Shown here: in pieces, positions 1-12,200 of the stretch
Numbering within the stretch: position 1 is the stretch's first letter
Layout: every line of letters starts with the position of its first letter
Source: Xiphias gladius
Taxonomy: Eukaryota; Chordata; Actinopteri; Istiophoriformes; Xiphiidae
Direction of reading: 5' to 3'
DNA length: 64,000 nucleotides
Assembly (NCBI RefSeq): GCF_016859285.1
Contig: NC_053418.1
Span: forward strand, 5,750,521-5,814,520
Program-made: the position numbers and the translations under genes
The notes under the pieces: model-generated
Seen by the model: the letters and a program-made list of their open reading frames with translations, nothing else
The model's database searches: none
Told to the model about the DNA's origin: nothing

Positions 1-338
1 TTTAGATGGAAATAGGAAGAAAACTAATACTGAATTTCTGCAACAAGAGATGTCAAATTTTCTCTTCCTCCGTGGGTTTCACTGATTGTAGGTAAATGCA
101 AGCTTCTTTAGACAGAGTGATGAAAAGGATTGAATAGTCATCATAAAAACAATGTTAGGCAAATTAATTTTCCAGTATGTTTGTCAGTATTGTGTAATGA
201 AGCTTATCTGTCTTATCTGTACTTCACAAACAGGAAACCAAACAAGCACAGTTGTCTCACAGATGGATTTCGCTCAGGTTGCTTGACAGCACACGACCAA
301 TGCATTGCAGAGGTTTGGCTGCCTTGCAGGTGTTTTTC

Positions 339-341
<3 letters not shown>

Positions 342-382
<41 letters not shown>
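342..382. repeat. (TG)n microsatellite
   Basis: About 20 uninterrupted TG units. It creates spurious Val/Cys-rich and Thr/His-rich open frames on the two strands, which I do not treat as genes. It lies directly beside the Tc1-like terminal fragment that follows. Confidence 0.95.
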
Positions 383-385
<3 letters not shown>

Positions 386-398
386 CATGTACATGTAA

Positions 399-436
399 AC
401 CGGTAACTGGTTTTAATGTTGCGGCTGTTCGATGTA
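399..436. mobile_element. Solo Tc1-like transposon end
   Basis: This 38-bp stretch contains ACTGGTTTTAATGTTGCGGC and matches the right terminal inverted repeat of the Tc1-like element at 5097-5954 at about 29 of 38 positions. Like that element it ends in GTA. I see no transposase remnant or matching left end nearby, so it looks like a solo end left by deletion, or the tip of a very short non-autonomous copy. Confidence 0.6.
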
Positions 437-3222
437 CACTACCTGCAGGAAACTGTGAGCTGGGGAAGGTGAAGGGTCGACAGGAAATGAGGGGGGTATT
501 ATAACACAATGGGCTGGCTGAGCTTGCTAACACAGCTGGCAGTTAGTATTACAGTGTTCTCTCTTTGTCTCTCAGTGGCGTGATTGTCCCATCTCACGGT
601 AGGGATTACTGTTTGCTGAGTCAGGCGGTCTCACTCAGGCTTCTACTGTAATAGCCTCAGCTGACTGATAAGCAGAGGAAGAGAGGTGTGTGTACAGTGA
701 GATGTTTTAAGAAAACAGGAATGTGTAGCACTTCGTTTTTTAGGGATTCAAAGAAAACAAAGAGAGGTCACCCATTTAAAAATTGCTCATAGCTTCTCTC
801 TAGCAAAAATGAAGGCTTTTAGCCCTACTAACTCAATAACAAGGAATTTTTTTAAGGGCGAAAGCTTTCTTTTGGTTGCTTAGAGCCATATCGCAGATGG
901 TACTTTGTATTTGTATTTGCTATCTCCTTGTGTTAGTGGACATCCTCTCAGAAAAGCTTTCATTTTGTCCTTTAGTGACTCACTTAGATGTATATCCAAA
1001 AAGATGTCAGACATTTGTTTTTGAAGCATACATTTGTTTTTGCACTAGGCTGGATATTTATGTAACACTAATCTTATCTCCCTAAATAACAAAGTTGGGG
1101 TGAAATACAAAAGAGCATTTCAATCCAGGAGTCGATGCCCTTACAGTTTATCTTGTTTGCATTACTACAGTTGAGAAAGTGGGATGATCCATTAGTTCCA
1201 GAAGTAATATGGAAGTTTTCTTCAGATGTTATCCTCAATGTTCCTCACCACAGAAATATCATATAGTCTTTTGGATAATTTAATGATACAGTAGGTTTAA
1301 GATAGAGCAATCAGTTTTAATCATTTCCTTTTTATGACCTGTTAATAGTGGATGGCTCTAAATCGTGCAATACCCATGATGAACCCCAGCCACCATTGCT
1401 ATGAAGAAGAGGCTTGGCAGAGATGCGAATCAGAGCTTGATTCCAATTGGTAGCATGGTTGCAGAAGTAATTTAAAATTCATCCAGAATCCAAAACTGTT
1501 TTTTCAGGATTCTATAAAATGTAATCTTATCTTCAGCTCGCCATTAGCAACACACGCAAGAGAATTTCAAGCTCAGTGATTGAGATTTTCTTATCAAAGT
1601 GCTTCTTTGAAGTTGTAGTTGACTTTTCTTCTGAAATTTTTACGTACACAGGTTTGTATGATTGAGTTTTATCAAAGAACCAGATAACTACTTCATGACT
1701 ACTCATGATTAAGACAGGAGGATTTTAAGCCCATCCAACTCTTTGAAGTGCTCCACTAACCTAATGTTGTCTGTGATGAAAATAAGCAAAACTTGTACTT
1801 CAACAACACCGGACGCCTGAAATAACCCCTCCCACTTTGAACTCCTATCTGCATTATATTCTGGTAAGGAGTCTTGACACTGGTAGGAGGTCTACTCAAA
1901 AAAGTAACAAAAACCACTATAGCCTGAAGCTTGAAGCCCTCAGGAGACTGAGCTTGAGTTGAGAGTGTATTGAAAGCCCAAAGTAAAATGTTTAGGTCTG
2001 GAATGGCCAGTGAAGATTGTAGACAAGTTTGTCTTGTCAAAGTCACCATTAATGTCCAAGTTGAACCAGAGGCTGCAGGGCCAGTCCATCTCTTAAGTTA
2101 CGCAGTAATCTGTTCTCTCTGCCTACAGCTCATCAAACATTTCAGCTCTATTCCAGTCTCTTTGTTTTTGCTATTATACCAACTAAATTTCTTTGGATGT
2201 AGAAAAAGAGGAATTTCTCCCATCCAGAAACTTGATTTGATGTATATTGGTCTCAAAAATGGATCTAATCCAAGAAAATGTGTGTTTTACCGCCCAGTTC
2301 TTTCCTCAACCTGTACCAAATCCCATGGGCCTTTTTTTCCCCCCTCCTACCCCTGCTGCCCTTTTTCATCATTTCACAAAGGGAACATTCAAAAGAACTG
2401 AACACTGGGGCCCGACCAAGCAACAGCCTTTGAAAGCCAATGGTTTTGGCCCCAAGCCCAATGAAGACACAAATACCAAACTGGAGAGAAAAAGTATAGT
2501 AAATTGTAATCAAGGAATTTGATGGTTTCTGTTTTATAGAGAGCAGTTCTGAGATCCCAAATAACAACAACTTTATACCAGCTTTTTTTCTGTCTTTACT
2601 TTGTAAATTTTTAACCCCAATGGGCTATATCAGTTGGCAAAACTGCACTGTCTTTTCAATATTTAACCCAAGTTTTTTTAGAACAAGGTGGAAGACGATC
2701 TCATTAGTAATTTTTAAAGTTTGTGGACTTAAAGCTTGAAAAATGCAAACCTCAACAGTTCTAATGCAGAGACATTTAAGCAAGTTACGGACTTGATTTC
2801 CATAGCAGATGCATATATACAATCCCATGAATTCTGAACTCTCATATCATCACATTTAGCAGTATTATAGTGGTCCTTCCTTGAATGCAGCACTTGGTAA
2901 CTGAAGCAGTGCCCCAGTTTGGTGTGTCACCCACCATTTGCTGTAGACAAAGCAGCAATGCTGGCATAATACTGAGCTTGGGCCTGTGCTAAATGAGTGA
3001 CAGCTTAGTCCTGAACCCTTCGCACATTTTCTTTTGAACCCCACTTACTTGATTCCTGGTAACTGTTATGAAGACCTGAACCTCCATTTGTTGGTCTAAA
3101 ACGAATAACACTGTTCTCCCTCTCTCTTTCTCCTTCCTCTCTTCTCCTTATCTCCTGCCTTCATGTTTTCTTGACTTCCAACCACATGACTCTCTCCATC
3201 TGTACTTCCTCTCCTGTTCCAG
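437..3222 (+). other. castor1 first intron, 3' part
   Basis: No exon, RNA gene or strong repeat is recognised here. Open frames are short and lack homology. A pyrimidine-rich stretch at about 3116-3222 (CTCCCTCTCTCTTTCTCC and similar) leads into the acceptor TTCCAG of the first visible castor1 exon. The stretch is called intronic because that exon starts in mid-protein. Confidence 0.6.
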
Positions 3223-6200
3223 ATGTAAGTTTTTCAGTCTGACGGAGACACCAGAGAACTACACGGTTGTCCTTGATGAGGAAGGATTCAAAGGTAAAAC
3301 GCCCTTGTGCACGTACATCTGTTGTCCTTCCACACCACTCTAGTCGTATTTGTACACTAAATACTGACAGAATACACCATATACTAATCTATATAGTATA
3401 AATTTCTGCAGTTATTATAATATTTTGTACCAACAGAAAATGATGCCAGACATGCATTGATGGAAACCAAACAAAAATTTCAGGAAGCTACTTTCAAATT
3501 TGGGAACTTTAAGTGGAACACTACCGATTTTACACTTCGAGATCCGTTCACTAGTTCACAACAGAAACCGTTATTTTGTGTCTCTGGAGTGATGCCATCA
3601 GGGTTATCTCAGTGTGGGTCTGGAGACTTCCCTTTTTTAATGGAAAGCCTGTGTTGCAAACTGGGGTGTGGAGTTTGAAAGGCATGCCCATTATCAGACA
3701 GCGAAGGTCTAGAAAAGATGTTATGGATTTACATTGTGGGAAATGTTGGATCCAGCAATTTTACAGGGACTAAAAATCAGAAAATCTTCCTCTGCTGTAT
3801 CAATTTGTACCTTTTTTTCCTGTCTGTCTTTGTGAGTTCCCCAACTGTATTGAAGTACAATATTAAATAGCTTGAGTGCTCTTTTAACAAACAGAAGGCA
3901 CAATGTTTTTCCAAAGATTCAGTACTTTATTTTATGTTTTCTGAAATCTTCATGAAGCTGTCTCACCATTGCACACGATTTGTTCTAACATTTATAAGTT
4001 GTGAGCAGCAACAGCAGTGAGTAGCAGATTTTCTGTATGAACATGCCACATACTCAAAACATGGTCAGAACCAGTACGTAGTTTTGAAATAGGCCACAAC
4101 ATTCTGTTGTTTTACCACTCCAATGTTACTTCCTTCCTTCCTTGCTTCCTTCACAGACCAAATGCGGTAGGATGGGTGTAGACAACCAGAAAATGTAGGG
4201 AAAAAAGCTGTACAAGAAAAAACAAGTCTTGTGAGCTTAAATGAAGAAAAGCTAGAGCAAAGAAAAGCTTTTCATGTTTTCTCAAATACAGAATGCAGAT
4301 TTGCCTGACTTCCAACTTCCGGTATTGAGTGCTTTCACTGGTGGGAAAGTGTAAAATTTCTCTGTAATGTCAGTGAATGAGACTCATGTCCAAAGAAGAC
4401 TGGATTCAGTGTTGTTGGGGCCTGTTGCCTCTCTCATCCCTTTGGAATAAAGCATCACATACGGGGAAGGTTGGGTGATAATAAGAGTGTTGTCTGTGTT
4501 GTCACTTTAGCAGCTGCTGCTGTTTGGTGCTTCTGACTTGCAAAGGTCAAGTGCAGCTTTACAGTAAAAAGTATTTTCTTTGGGAGATAAAGTTCAAGCT
4601 GCACTTACGGCTAAAAACCCAGATTAGGCAAATTGTAGGGACTTTGGTGCATGTTTACAGACATACAAGCAAAAACACAAAAACTTTTTGAGCGTGCCAG
4701 AGGAAGGCTTGGTGGGTGATCAGTAAGATGTTTTCAGTTGATCAATGAGGCATTTATAAAATATTTTTAGTTTAGAGCTTCTTAAATGTGAGCACTTGTC
4801 TCCATTTTTCCTTCAATTAATTTTGAATTGAATTTTTTCATATTTTCTGAGGGTTGGACAGATAGTTATTTTGACTTTTTAACATCACTTTGGGCGTTTG
4901 GTCAGTTGTGATGAGCATCTGTCTTTATTTGTAAAATTGATTTTGGACACTGGACACTTGTTATACAAATCAAACAGATAATGGTTAGATCTACCAGTTA
5001 TTCAAATATACGTCAGTAGAGCTCTCTGTCAGTGTTTTGCTTCTAGAATGTACCTTTATCTCTCTGACTACAGTCTTGGGACAGGGTGAACAATATACAT
5101 CAATCAGCCACAACATTAAAACCACCTGCCTAATATTGTGTAGGTCCCTCTCGTGCCGCCGGAACAGCTCTGACCCGTCAAGGCTTGGACTCCACAAGAT
5201 CTCTTAAGGTGTCCTGTGGTATCAGGCACCAAGATGTTAGCATCAGATCCTCTAAATACGGAACGGCTTGAGATCTGGGGGAATTTGGAGGCCAAGTCAT
5301 CACGTTGAACACTTTGCGAAACCATTCCTGAACAACTTTTGCTGTGTGGCAGGGCACATTATCCGGCTGAAAGAGGCCGCTGCCATCAGGAAATACCGTC
5401 GCCATGAGGGGGTGTACTTGGTCTGCAACAGTGTTTAAGTATATGGTACATGTCAAAGTAACATCCACATGAATGCTGGGACCCAAGGTTTCCCAGCAGA
5501 GCAGTGCCCAGAGCACCATTTTCCCATAGTGCATCCTGCTGCCATCTCTTCCCCAGATAAACGACGCACACGCGAGAAAAAGTGATTCATCAGACGAGTC
5601 CACCTTCTTCCATTGTTCCATGGTCCAGTTCTGACGCTCATGTGCCCACTGTAGGCGCTTTCGGCGGTGGACAGGGGTCAGCAATGGGGATTCTGACCGG
5701 TCTGCAGCTGTGCAGCCCCGCATGCAGAAAGCTGCGCAGTCTTGGAGATACTCTGACCCAGTCGTGTAGCCAGTCGCTCAGATCCTTACTCTTGCCCATT
5801 TTTCCTGCCTCCAACACGTCAACATTAAGAACTTACTGTTCACCTGCTGCCCAACACTGTATATCCCACCCCTTGACAGATGCCATTGTAACAAGATAAT
5901 CAATGTTGTTCGCTTCACCAGTCACTGGTTTTAACGATGTGGCTAATAGGTGTAACTTTCTGTGTACATGTCATAGTCCCACACACTTATCATCCAGCCA
6001 TTTTTGTCTAGGCCTTTTATACAAATGTAAAGGCATATATCGCCTCTGGGTGCTTTGGGTCTCCCTCTGGAGAACGAGTGCCTTTTTTAAGGGGTGAAAG
6101 CTGGTGTAGCGAGGCCACAAGGGGCCGTCTGTGACAAATCGTGCCAACCAGATTAGTTGCCCTTTGGATGGGAACGAAGAAAAAGAAGATAGAGTATTCA

Positions 6201-9200
6201 CTGCAGGAGGTAAATACCATTTGGTTAATATTTTTAGTTAGCTGAATGGTACTGAAGCCCTAACCAACAAAAGGTTTCTGAAACTTCAAATGAAGATGCC
6301 TTTCAGACATGCAAGGAAAGTTTACCCTCCTACTCAGTATTCAGAGGTTTGCTCTGTTTTTAAAATTCCAATAGTGTATGAAGAGCTCGGTATTAATGCA
6401 TCAATCTTTAAACTCGTTATTTAAATGATAGAGGGTTAGGGTGCACCTCTCCCACCACCCAGTATCTCTTTCTTCCAACTTCTTGTTTGCTTCCTGGATA
6501 GACACCTGTTTCCCAGGTGGCTGCCAGCTTCAGCTTTGGTCTTATTTTAGCACGAAGAGTGAAATATCCTGCTGTTCAATTTTGGCTCAGAGACTCAGGA
6601 TGTCACAGCCACATCTGAGGGATCGCCCCATTTGAATTTTTACCCTCCCTTGCCACCTACTAGGAGCCGCGCGTCTGAGCACATCAACACAGCTCGCACT
6701 TTGCGGCCAAGCATCTCGTGGTGGTGTGGGTGCTGTTGGCCCCTACCGAGCATAATTTTTACTTTTAAATAGCGGTTTAAATAGCAGGGGCATTTTAGGT
6801 CTCTGTGCTGAAGGAAGAAACAGGAGGTGGGGCGAGGGAAGTGTGTGTATGTTATACTGAGCAGCAAACAACAGGAAGCTGCCTCGTAGTTTATACCTTC
6901 ACAAATATAAAGATACGCCACCAATAATATAAAGTTGTGATGAGGTGCAGACGTTAAACACTTCATTGAAAAGGGGCTTTTACTCTGAAGCTACTAAATC
7001 ACTGATGTGTTGCTTCTAGAAAAGTTGGTTGTGTGACACCCCCCCTTTATATTATATGCAGTGTCACATCCCTGGTGGTTTTGTTTTAGCTTGTGAATGC
7101 TCTTCCTCTTCACTGGTGCCGCATGGCTGTGTTTAGCACATGCTGTCATACTTTTTTTTTTTTTTTTTTCTCAAGACCATGACTTGACATATCAGTGAAT
7201 AATTTTACATTATCAGTATTTTTATTTTAACAGTTGAAGCACGGCACTGATGATTAGTCTGTTTTGAGAGCTCTGTTGTCTCGTTTGGTTTTGAACACTC
7301 ACATATAATGTAAAGCTGATAGCGGCAGTGTCTGCATTGGGGATTTCAAGGACCTTTTTCATCAGTCTTGTCAAGTATGTCGCCATCCTCTTGTGTTTTA
7401 GTTTTACATTTACTCAACATGCTATATCAGTCACACAATTTGGGAAGTTCTGCATCAGAACGAGCTCCTCCTCGTGGGAATATCTGTTTGTTTTTTATTA
7501 GTGTGGCAGTTGCACTATTATTTCACACAATGGGTTTCTTTTTTAAAGTATACCCAAACCGCTTCTCTGGGTGACGTAATGGCGATGGAATAAATTACCC
7601 CGGTAAATGACGATTTTGGTGATTTGAAGGTCAAACGACAGCTGGCCTCAAAGTTAAAAGGGCACTTGAGCATTTCGGTATGCACTAACATAAAGATAGG
7701 GAGCTTGCAAGAGACAGATTAAAAAAGCAAATTGTCAAAATCAGCTCGAGGGAAGGACTGGCTTATATAGATGGATATCCTGACTTTTTGAAGTCCCTGC
7801 TATGGGTCAAGTTCCAAAAACAACACATCCTGCATTTCCCGTAATGCAACCCGTTAACATATTTCATCAGACCTTCCCTGCCAGCTAAATTTCCCCTACT
7901 TTCAAACTCCATGCCTCCAGTTTATAATGCACATGTTCAGTCAAATATAGGCCTGACATAAAATAACTTTTTCAGACTTCAGAAAGCCCCCGCCGGAGCA
8001 GGTTGACTAGTACTCTCTATCACAAGTAAGCTTATATCTGTGTGTAAAAGAGGGGTTGGAGCGCCACTTTAAAACAGCATCTAAATGACCTGCAGCTGAC
8101 CAAATCGCTGCTAACTGGGCATGTTCACCATCATACATTAGCAGAAATCCGCACATAGTCTACGTATGCCCCGGACAACTTTTCCCTTCTTTCTCCCTTC
8201 CCGCTCAGAGCTCCAGCCCTCAGAGCACCTCCAGGTAGAAAGCTCCATCTGGCTGCCGCTCAATGTGGTCTCCAACGGCAACGCCTCCAGCAGCTCACAG
8301 GCTGTTGGCGTGACCAAGATCGCCAAGTCGGTCATAGCCCCTCTGGCCCAGCAGCACGTCTCGGTCTTCATGCTCTCCACTTATCAGACCGACTTTATCC
8401 TGGTGAGTGCCGTCAACTTTTGTCTTTTTACTTTTTTAGCTTTTACTCCACTTTATTCATCTTCGGTCTAATCAGAGCTCAAAGGATTCTTGTTAAAATG
8501 AAAGAGGCACTTGAAAGCTTCACTCTTGTATAATTTAGAGCGATCTTGAGCAATTTTTCCAAACTCTCTAAACGCATAAAAACTCCTGTATTCTTATCTT
8601 GCAAAGGAGCCTTTCACCTACTGAGCTCTGCCAGACAATAGGAGACACACTGCCTGCATCTTGTCCACTTAGCAAATTTGCAGTTAAGGAATTAATTTCA
8701 GACAGAGTTTATGGCACTAAAAAGTTGGTTGAGGTAGTACATGTGAAAGTGTTAAGTGGGCAAAAAATAGATGGTGCTTAGACAGACGTTTGTGTCAGCA
8801 AGTATATTAATGGTTGACATGCTGGTTGAGCTCAAGTATTCCCATAAAGTGAGCCAGTGTCCAACCCTGAAACGACAGGATATTTACTAACCTTGTATGG
8901 CCGGTTGATCAAGGTGCTTATGTACTTTTTACAGTGCTCTAAAACGTCTTCCCATCAATATTAATGTTTCACATCTATATCGCGTAGGTGAGAGAGAAAG
9001 ACCTGTCTGTAGTCATCGGCACTCTGGAGGAGGAGTTCAACATCTACAAGGAGCTGGGGGGAGAGTCCGTCCCTGTGCATTGCCAGGGTGTTTCCAGTCG
9101 CCTCCAGAAGAACGGCAAAGAAGGTAGAGGTCCCGCCGGCTGAGTAAGAATTCGCCGACTGCTCAGGCTCGGCCCAGAGGATGACGTTAAGATCCTTTAG

Positions 9201-12200
9201 CACCACCTTCAGGTTGTTTGTACAAAGTGTAAGGTAACTGTGTTTTAGTTTCAGAAAATGCGATTCTACATTCAAAGCACAAACTAATGAATCCCATTAA
9301 AGAACCGCTTTTCAAATTTAATTCCTAATTGAATCATACAGGATTAAAATCCATCAAAAAGCTTTAACTGCAAAATCAGCAGTGTATGATCAGCTGTGCA
9401 GCTTGAATTATTTTAGACTGTAAAATAGGCAGCAGGATTCTGTAGCTCATTCTCTGTAATCCAATTATGGACATAAACAGTGATTCAGCGTCAGAATGAG
9501 CGTTACAATCCATTGATCCAGCCTGTGTGAGTACCGAGAGCACTGTTCCTCCCCATGGTTAATATTTTTTTCAACTCGGCAAGCGCTGCCGCAGTGTCGT
9601 GGTGTGTAAAGACAAAACCGCTCAAAACCCACTGCCTCACAGGGCCGTCCGAGGCCTTCGTTGTTCCACAATCTGTGTGAAAACGCCACACAAGTAGTGA
9701 GAGAGGGCCAATGGGGCGACCGGACCATATGCATATCGGCATGCGTACGTCCTACCAGCCAACTGCTCTCCACTTCAGAGATGCTTTTCTGAAAGAGGTG
9801 CTGTGGAGTTTTCCTCTCAACCCGCAAAAGTTATGTTTACATCCGCTGTTACTCACTAAGACACATGGTGAATATCCTTGAGGTCTAACAAATGTGTTTT
9901 AGAGCATTTCGTTCCTCATAAAACATTTGCAGAGAAGAATTTTTTTTAAAAGGCATTTTAAATCCAACAATGTTTGTGGCTTGCAGTCTTCTTCCCTATC
10001 TTCGCTGGCACGTTGCGGCATATCACGTCGTGTGCCTACCACCTGTTGGTCGGTTGAATAACGGCGTGCATGTGCGTCCTCCTACCCGTGCACAAGATAA
10101 AACAAAACTGGGGTCTGGTCTGAAATTTGCAGGGAACCTTTTAAAGTCTCCAAAATCTTCTTTCGTAAAATAGGAATTACATTTTTGAATATTACTTTGA
10201 ATATTCAAAAAATGTCATAAAGGACCTAAAGTACATAAAGGACTACCAAGTTACAGTAACAAGTGTGTCTGTAAGGATTTAATTCATGTTCCAGTCCGGC
10301 TTTTTCTAAAATTAACCTACCCTGTATCGACCCTGCGTAGCATAGTAAAGAGATAAGTGAAAAATGTATTTATAGCAGGAGGAACCTGTTGTTTAAGGAC
10401 ACCTGTTGCGCTTAACAAAGCAATGTTTGACTCAAACAAACATTACAGAATATGTTATTGTATAATGAAGCCCTGCCAACGGGCTGGGCCTTCACTAGTT
10501 TTCAGACATAAAGGGGACCTTTGAACGGCATTGAATTACAGTATCCTTTACAGGAAGTTATTTTCATCACCATGAAGTGCAGAACATGCTGAAAAGGGTT
10601 TTCCAGCCCCTCCACACTCTTTCATATCGTTGCATCTCTGAGATATCAGCTTTAGGTCATTATCAAAGAAAAACAATTCTTTTTTTTTCTTTTTTTTAAC
10701 TCAACACACATGTCAGACTAGTTTAGAAACTTCTCACCCGCCAGGTATGCTGTCAAAGAGCAGGCAGAGTAGTGACCTAAATACAGCCTCCGTTTCCTTA
10801 CTTTCATCTGCAAGACCGAAAGGGAAGATTAAAATAAAGCTGGGAAAACTTAATAGAGAAGGGAGGCAGGTTATCTGCGACAATACGGCAAAACATTGCC
10901 AACTGAACCTCAGTTTAAGGACCGAGGTTGAATGAAACTATGAAACATGGACATTGATTGTAGATGAAGTTCTAAGGCGTTGAGGATGGGTGTCAGCATC
11001 CACGAGAAGAAGAGGAACTCCTACCAAGGAGCTTCCTACCAAATTCAACCACTAAATGTGCTTCGCTACAGCCTAATTTGTGGAACTGTTTAGTGAGTTC
11101 CACTGATATTTAAAACATATTAGAGCAGAGTTACTGGAGGACGGAGGCATTGCTGCAGAGCTGGAATACAGCACATGCATTTTGGACAGAAATGCAGCAA
11201 ATGTCAGAGAACAGGGGCCTCGCCACCTGCACGAAGAGGTGCCTTTTTTACAAGTCAAAATTCACTTTTAGAAATGTCTCAAAAGTCGTTTCATTCAATA
11301 GAAAAATATAAGAAAATGTGGGTTTTAAAGCAGATGTACAGGACTACCACTGTTTGTTTACTGTGAAAAGCTGTTCTTACAAACGGTCCCCTGTTCTTCC
11401 AGCCATCATACCTACAGTTCACCCAGTGCTGATCCCCCAGAACCAGTTCTGCGTCATGTCTCTGGACCCGGACACGCTGCCATCCATCGCCACCACGCTC
11501 ATCGACGTGCTCTTCTATTCCAGCAGGTGAGGCGCCGCTCGCTGCCGCCAACGCAGTACCCGTCTGAAACACACGGTGGCAGCACATGATGCAAAGTAAA
11601 CGTCGGCTCAGGGGCTTTAGAGTAGCATTAATCGTGACAGGTACCCTCGTAGGTGATTATTTCACATTAGACTTGATTTTTGAGAACTGTGACAGGAGAC
11701 ACACTGATCCCTTGTCAAACCCAGATATTGTTAACACAGAGGAGCGTTGTCCAGGCGAGGTAAAATGCAAAGATTTCGTTTTTTCTACTTTTGCAGCCAT
11801 GGTTATTTTAATTAATTTATTTTTTTTAATCCAAAAAGTTTAATTTTACAAGCTCTGTGAGGTAGAAACACAATAAAAAGGTCACAGAGATTACGTAAGT
11901 GTAAAATTTAAAATTGCATACGTTGGATTCGGGCCACATGTCCTTAACACCTACCGATAATAATATATATTCAATATATAATCCAAAATATTGCAAAACT
12001 TATCATGAAACTAGTTTGCATTTTAAGAACGTAAAGTAAAAAATGCATCATCATGTTTTGATTCCCTTGAGGTAAAAACCAACTGTTCTCTTCCGACTCA
12101 CTGTTTTTGCCCAGGTCTTGAGAATTATTTTAATGTGCGAACGACTCCATATATTCATCTTCAATACAAATGGCCTGGGCCCTTATTAAATGACCAGCTG

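Noticed and set aside
130-533. Overlapping open frames on both strands around the TG repeat
   Set aside because: The Cys/Val and Thr/His runs come from the (TG)n microsatellite, and part of the frame is the solo Tc1 end. No domain or splice context.
1370-1450. Possible C/D-box snoRNA starting ATGATGA
   Set aside because: A C-box-like motif is present but no CTGA D box lies at a suitable distance, and no terminal stem forms.
7985-8000. Shared CCCCCGCCGGA motif with 17769-17779
   Set aside because: Only about 11 bases match and the flanks differ, so it does not link the MITE with the unexplained 17.7-kb block.
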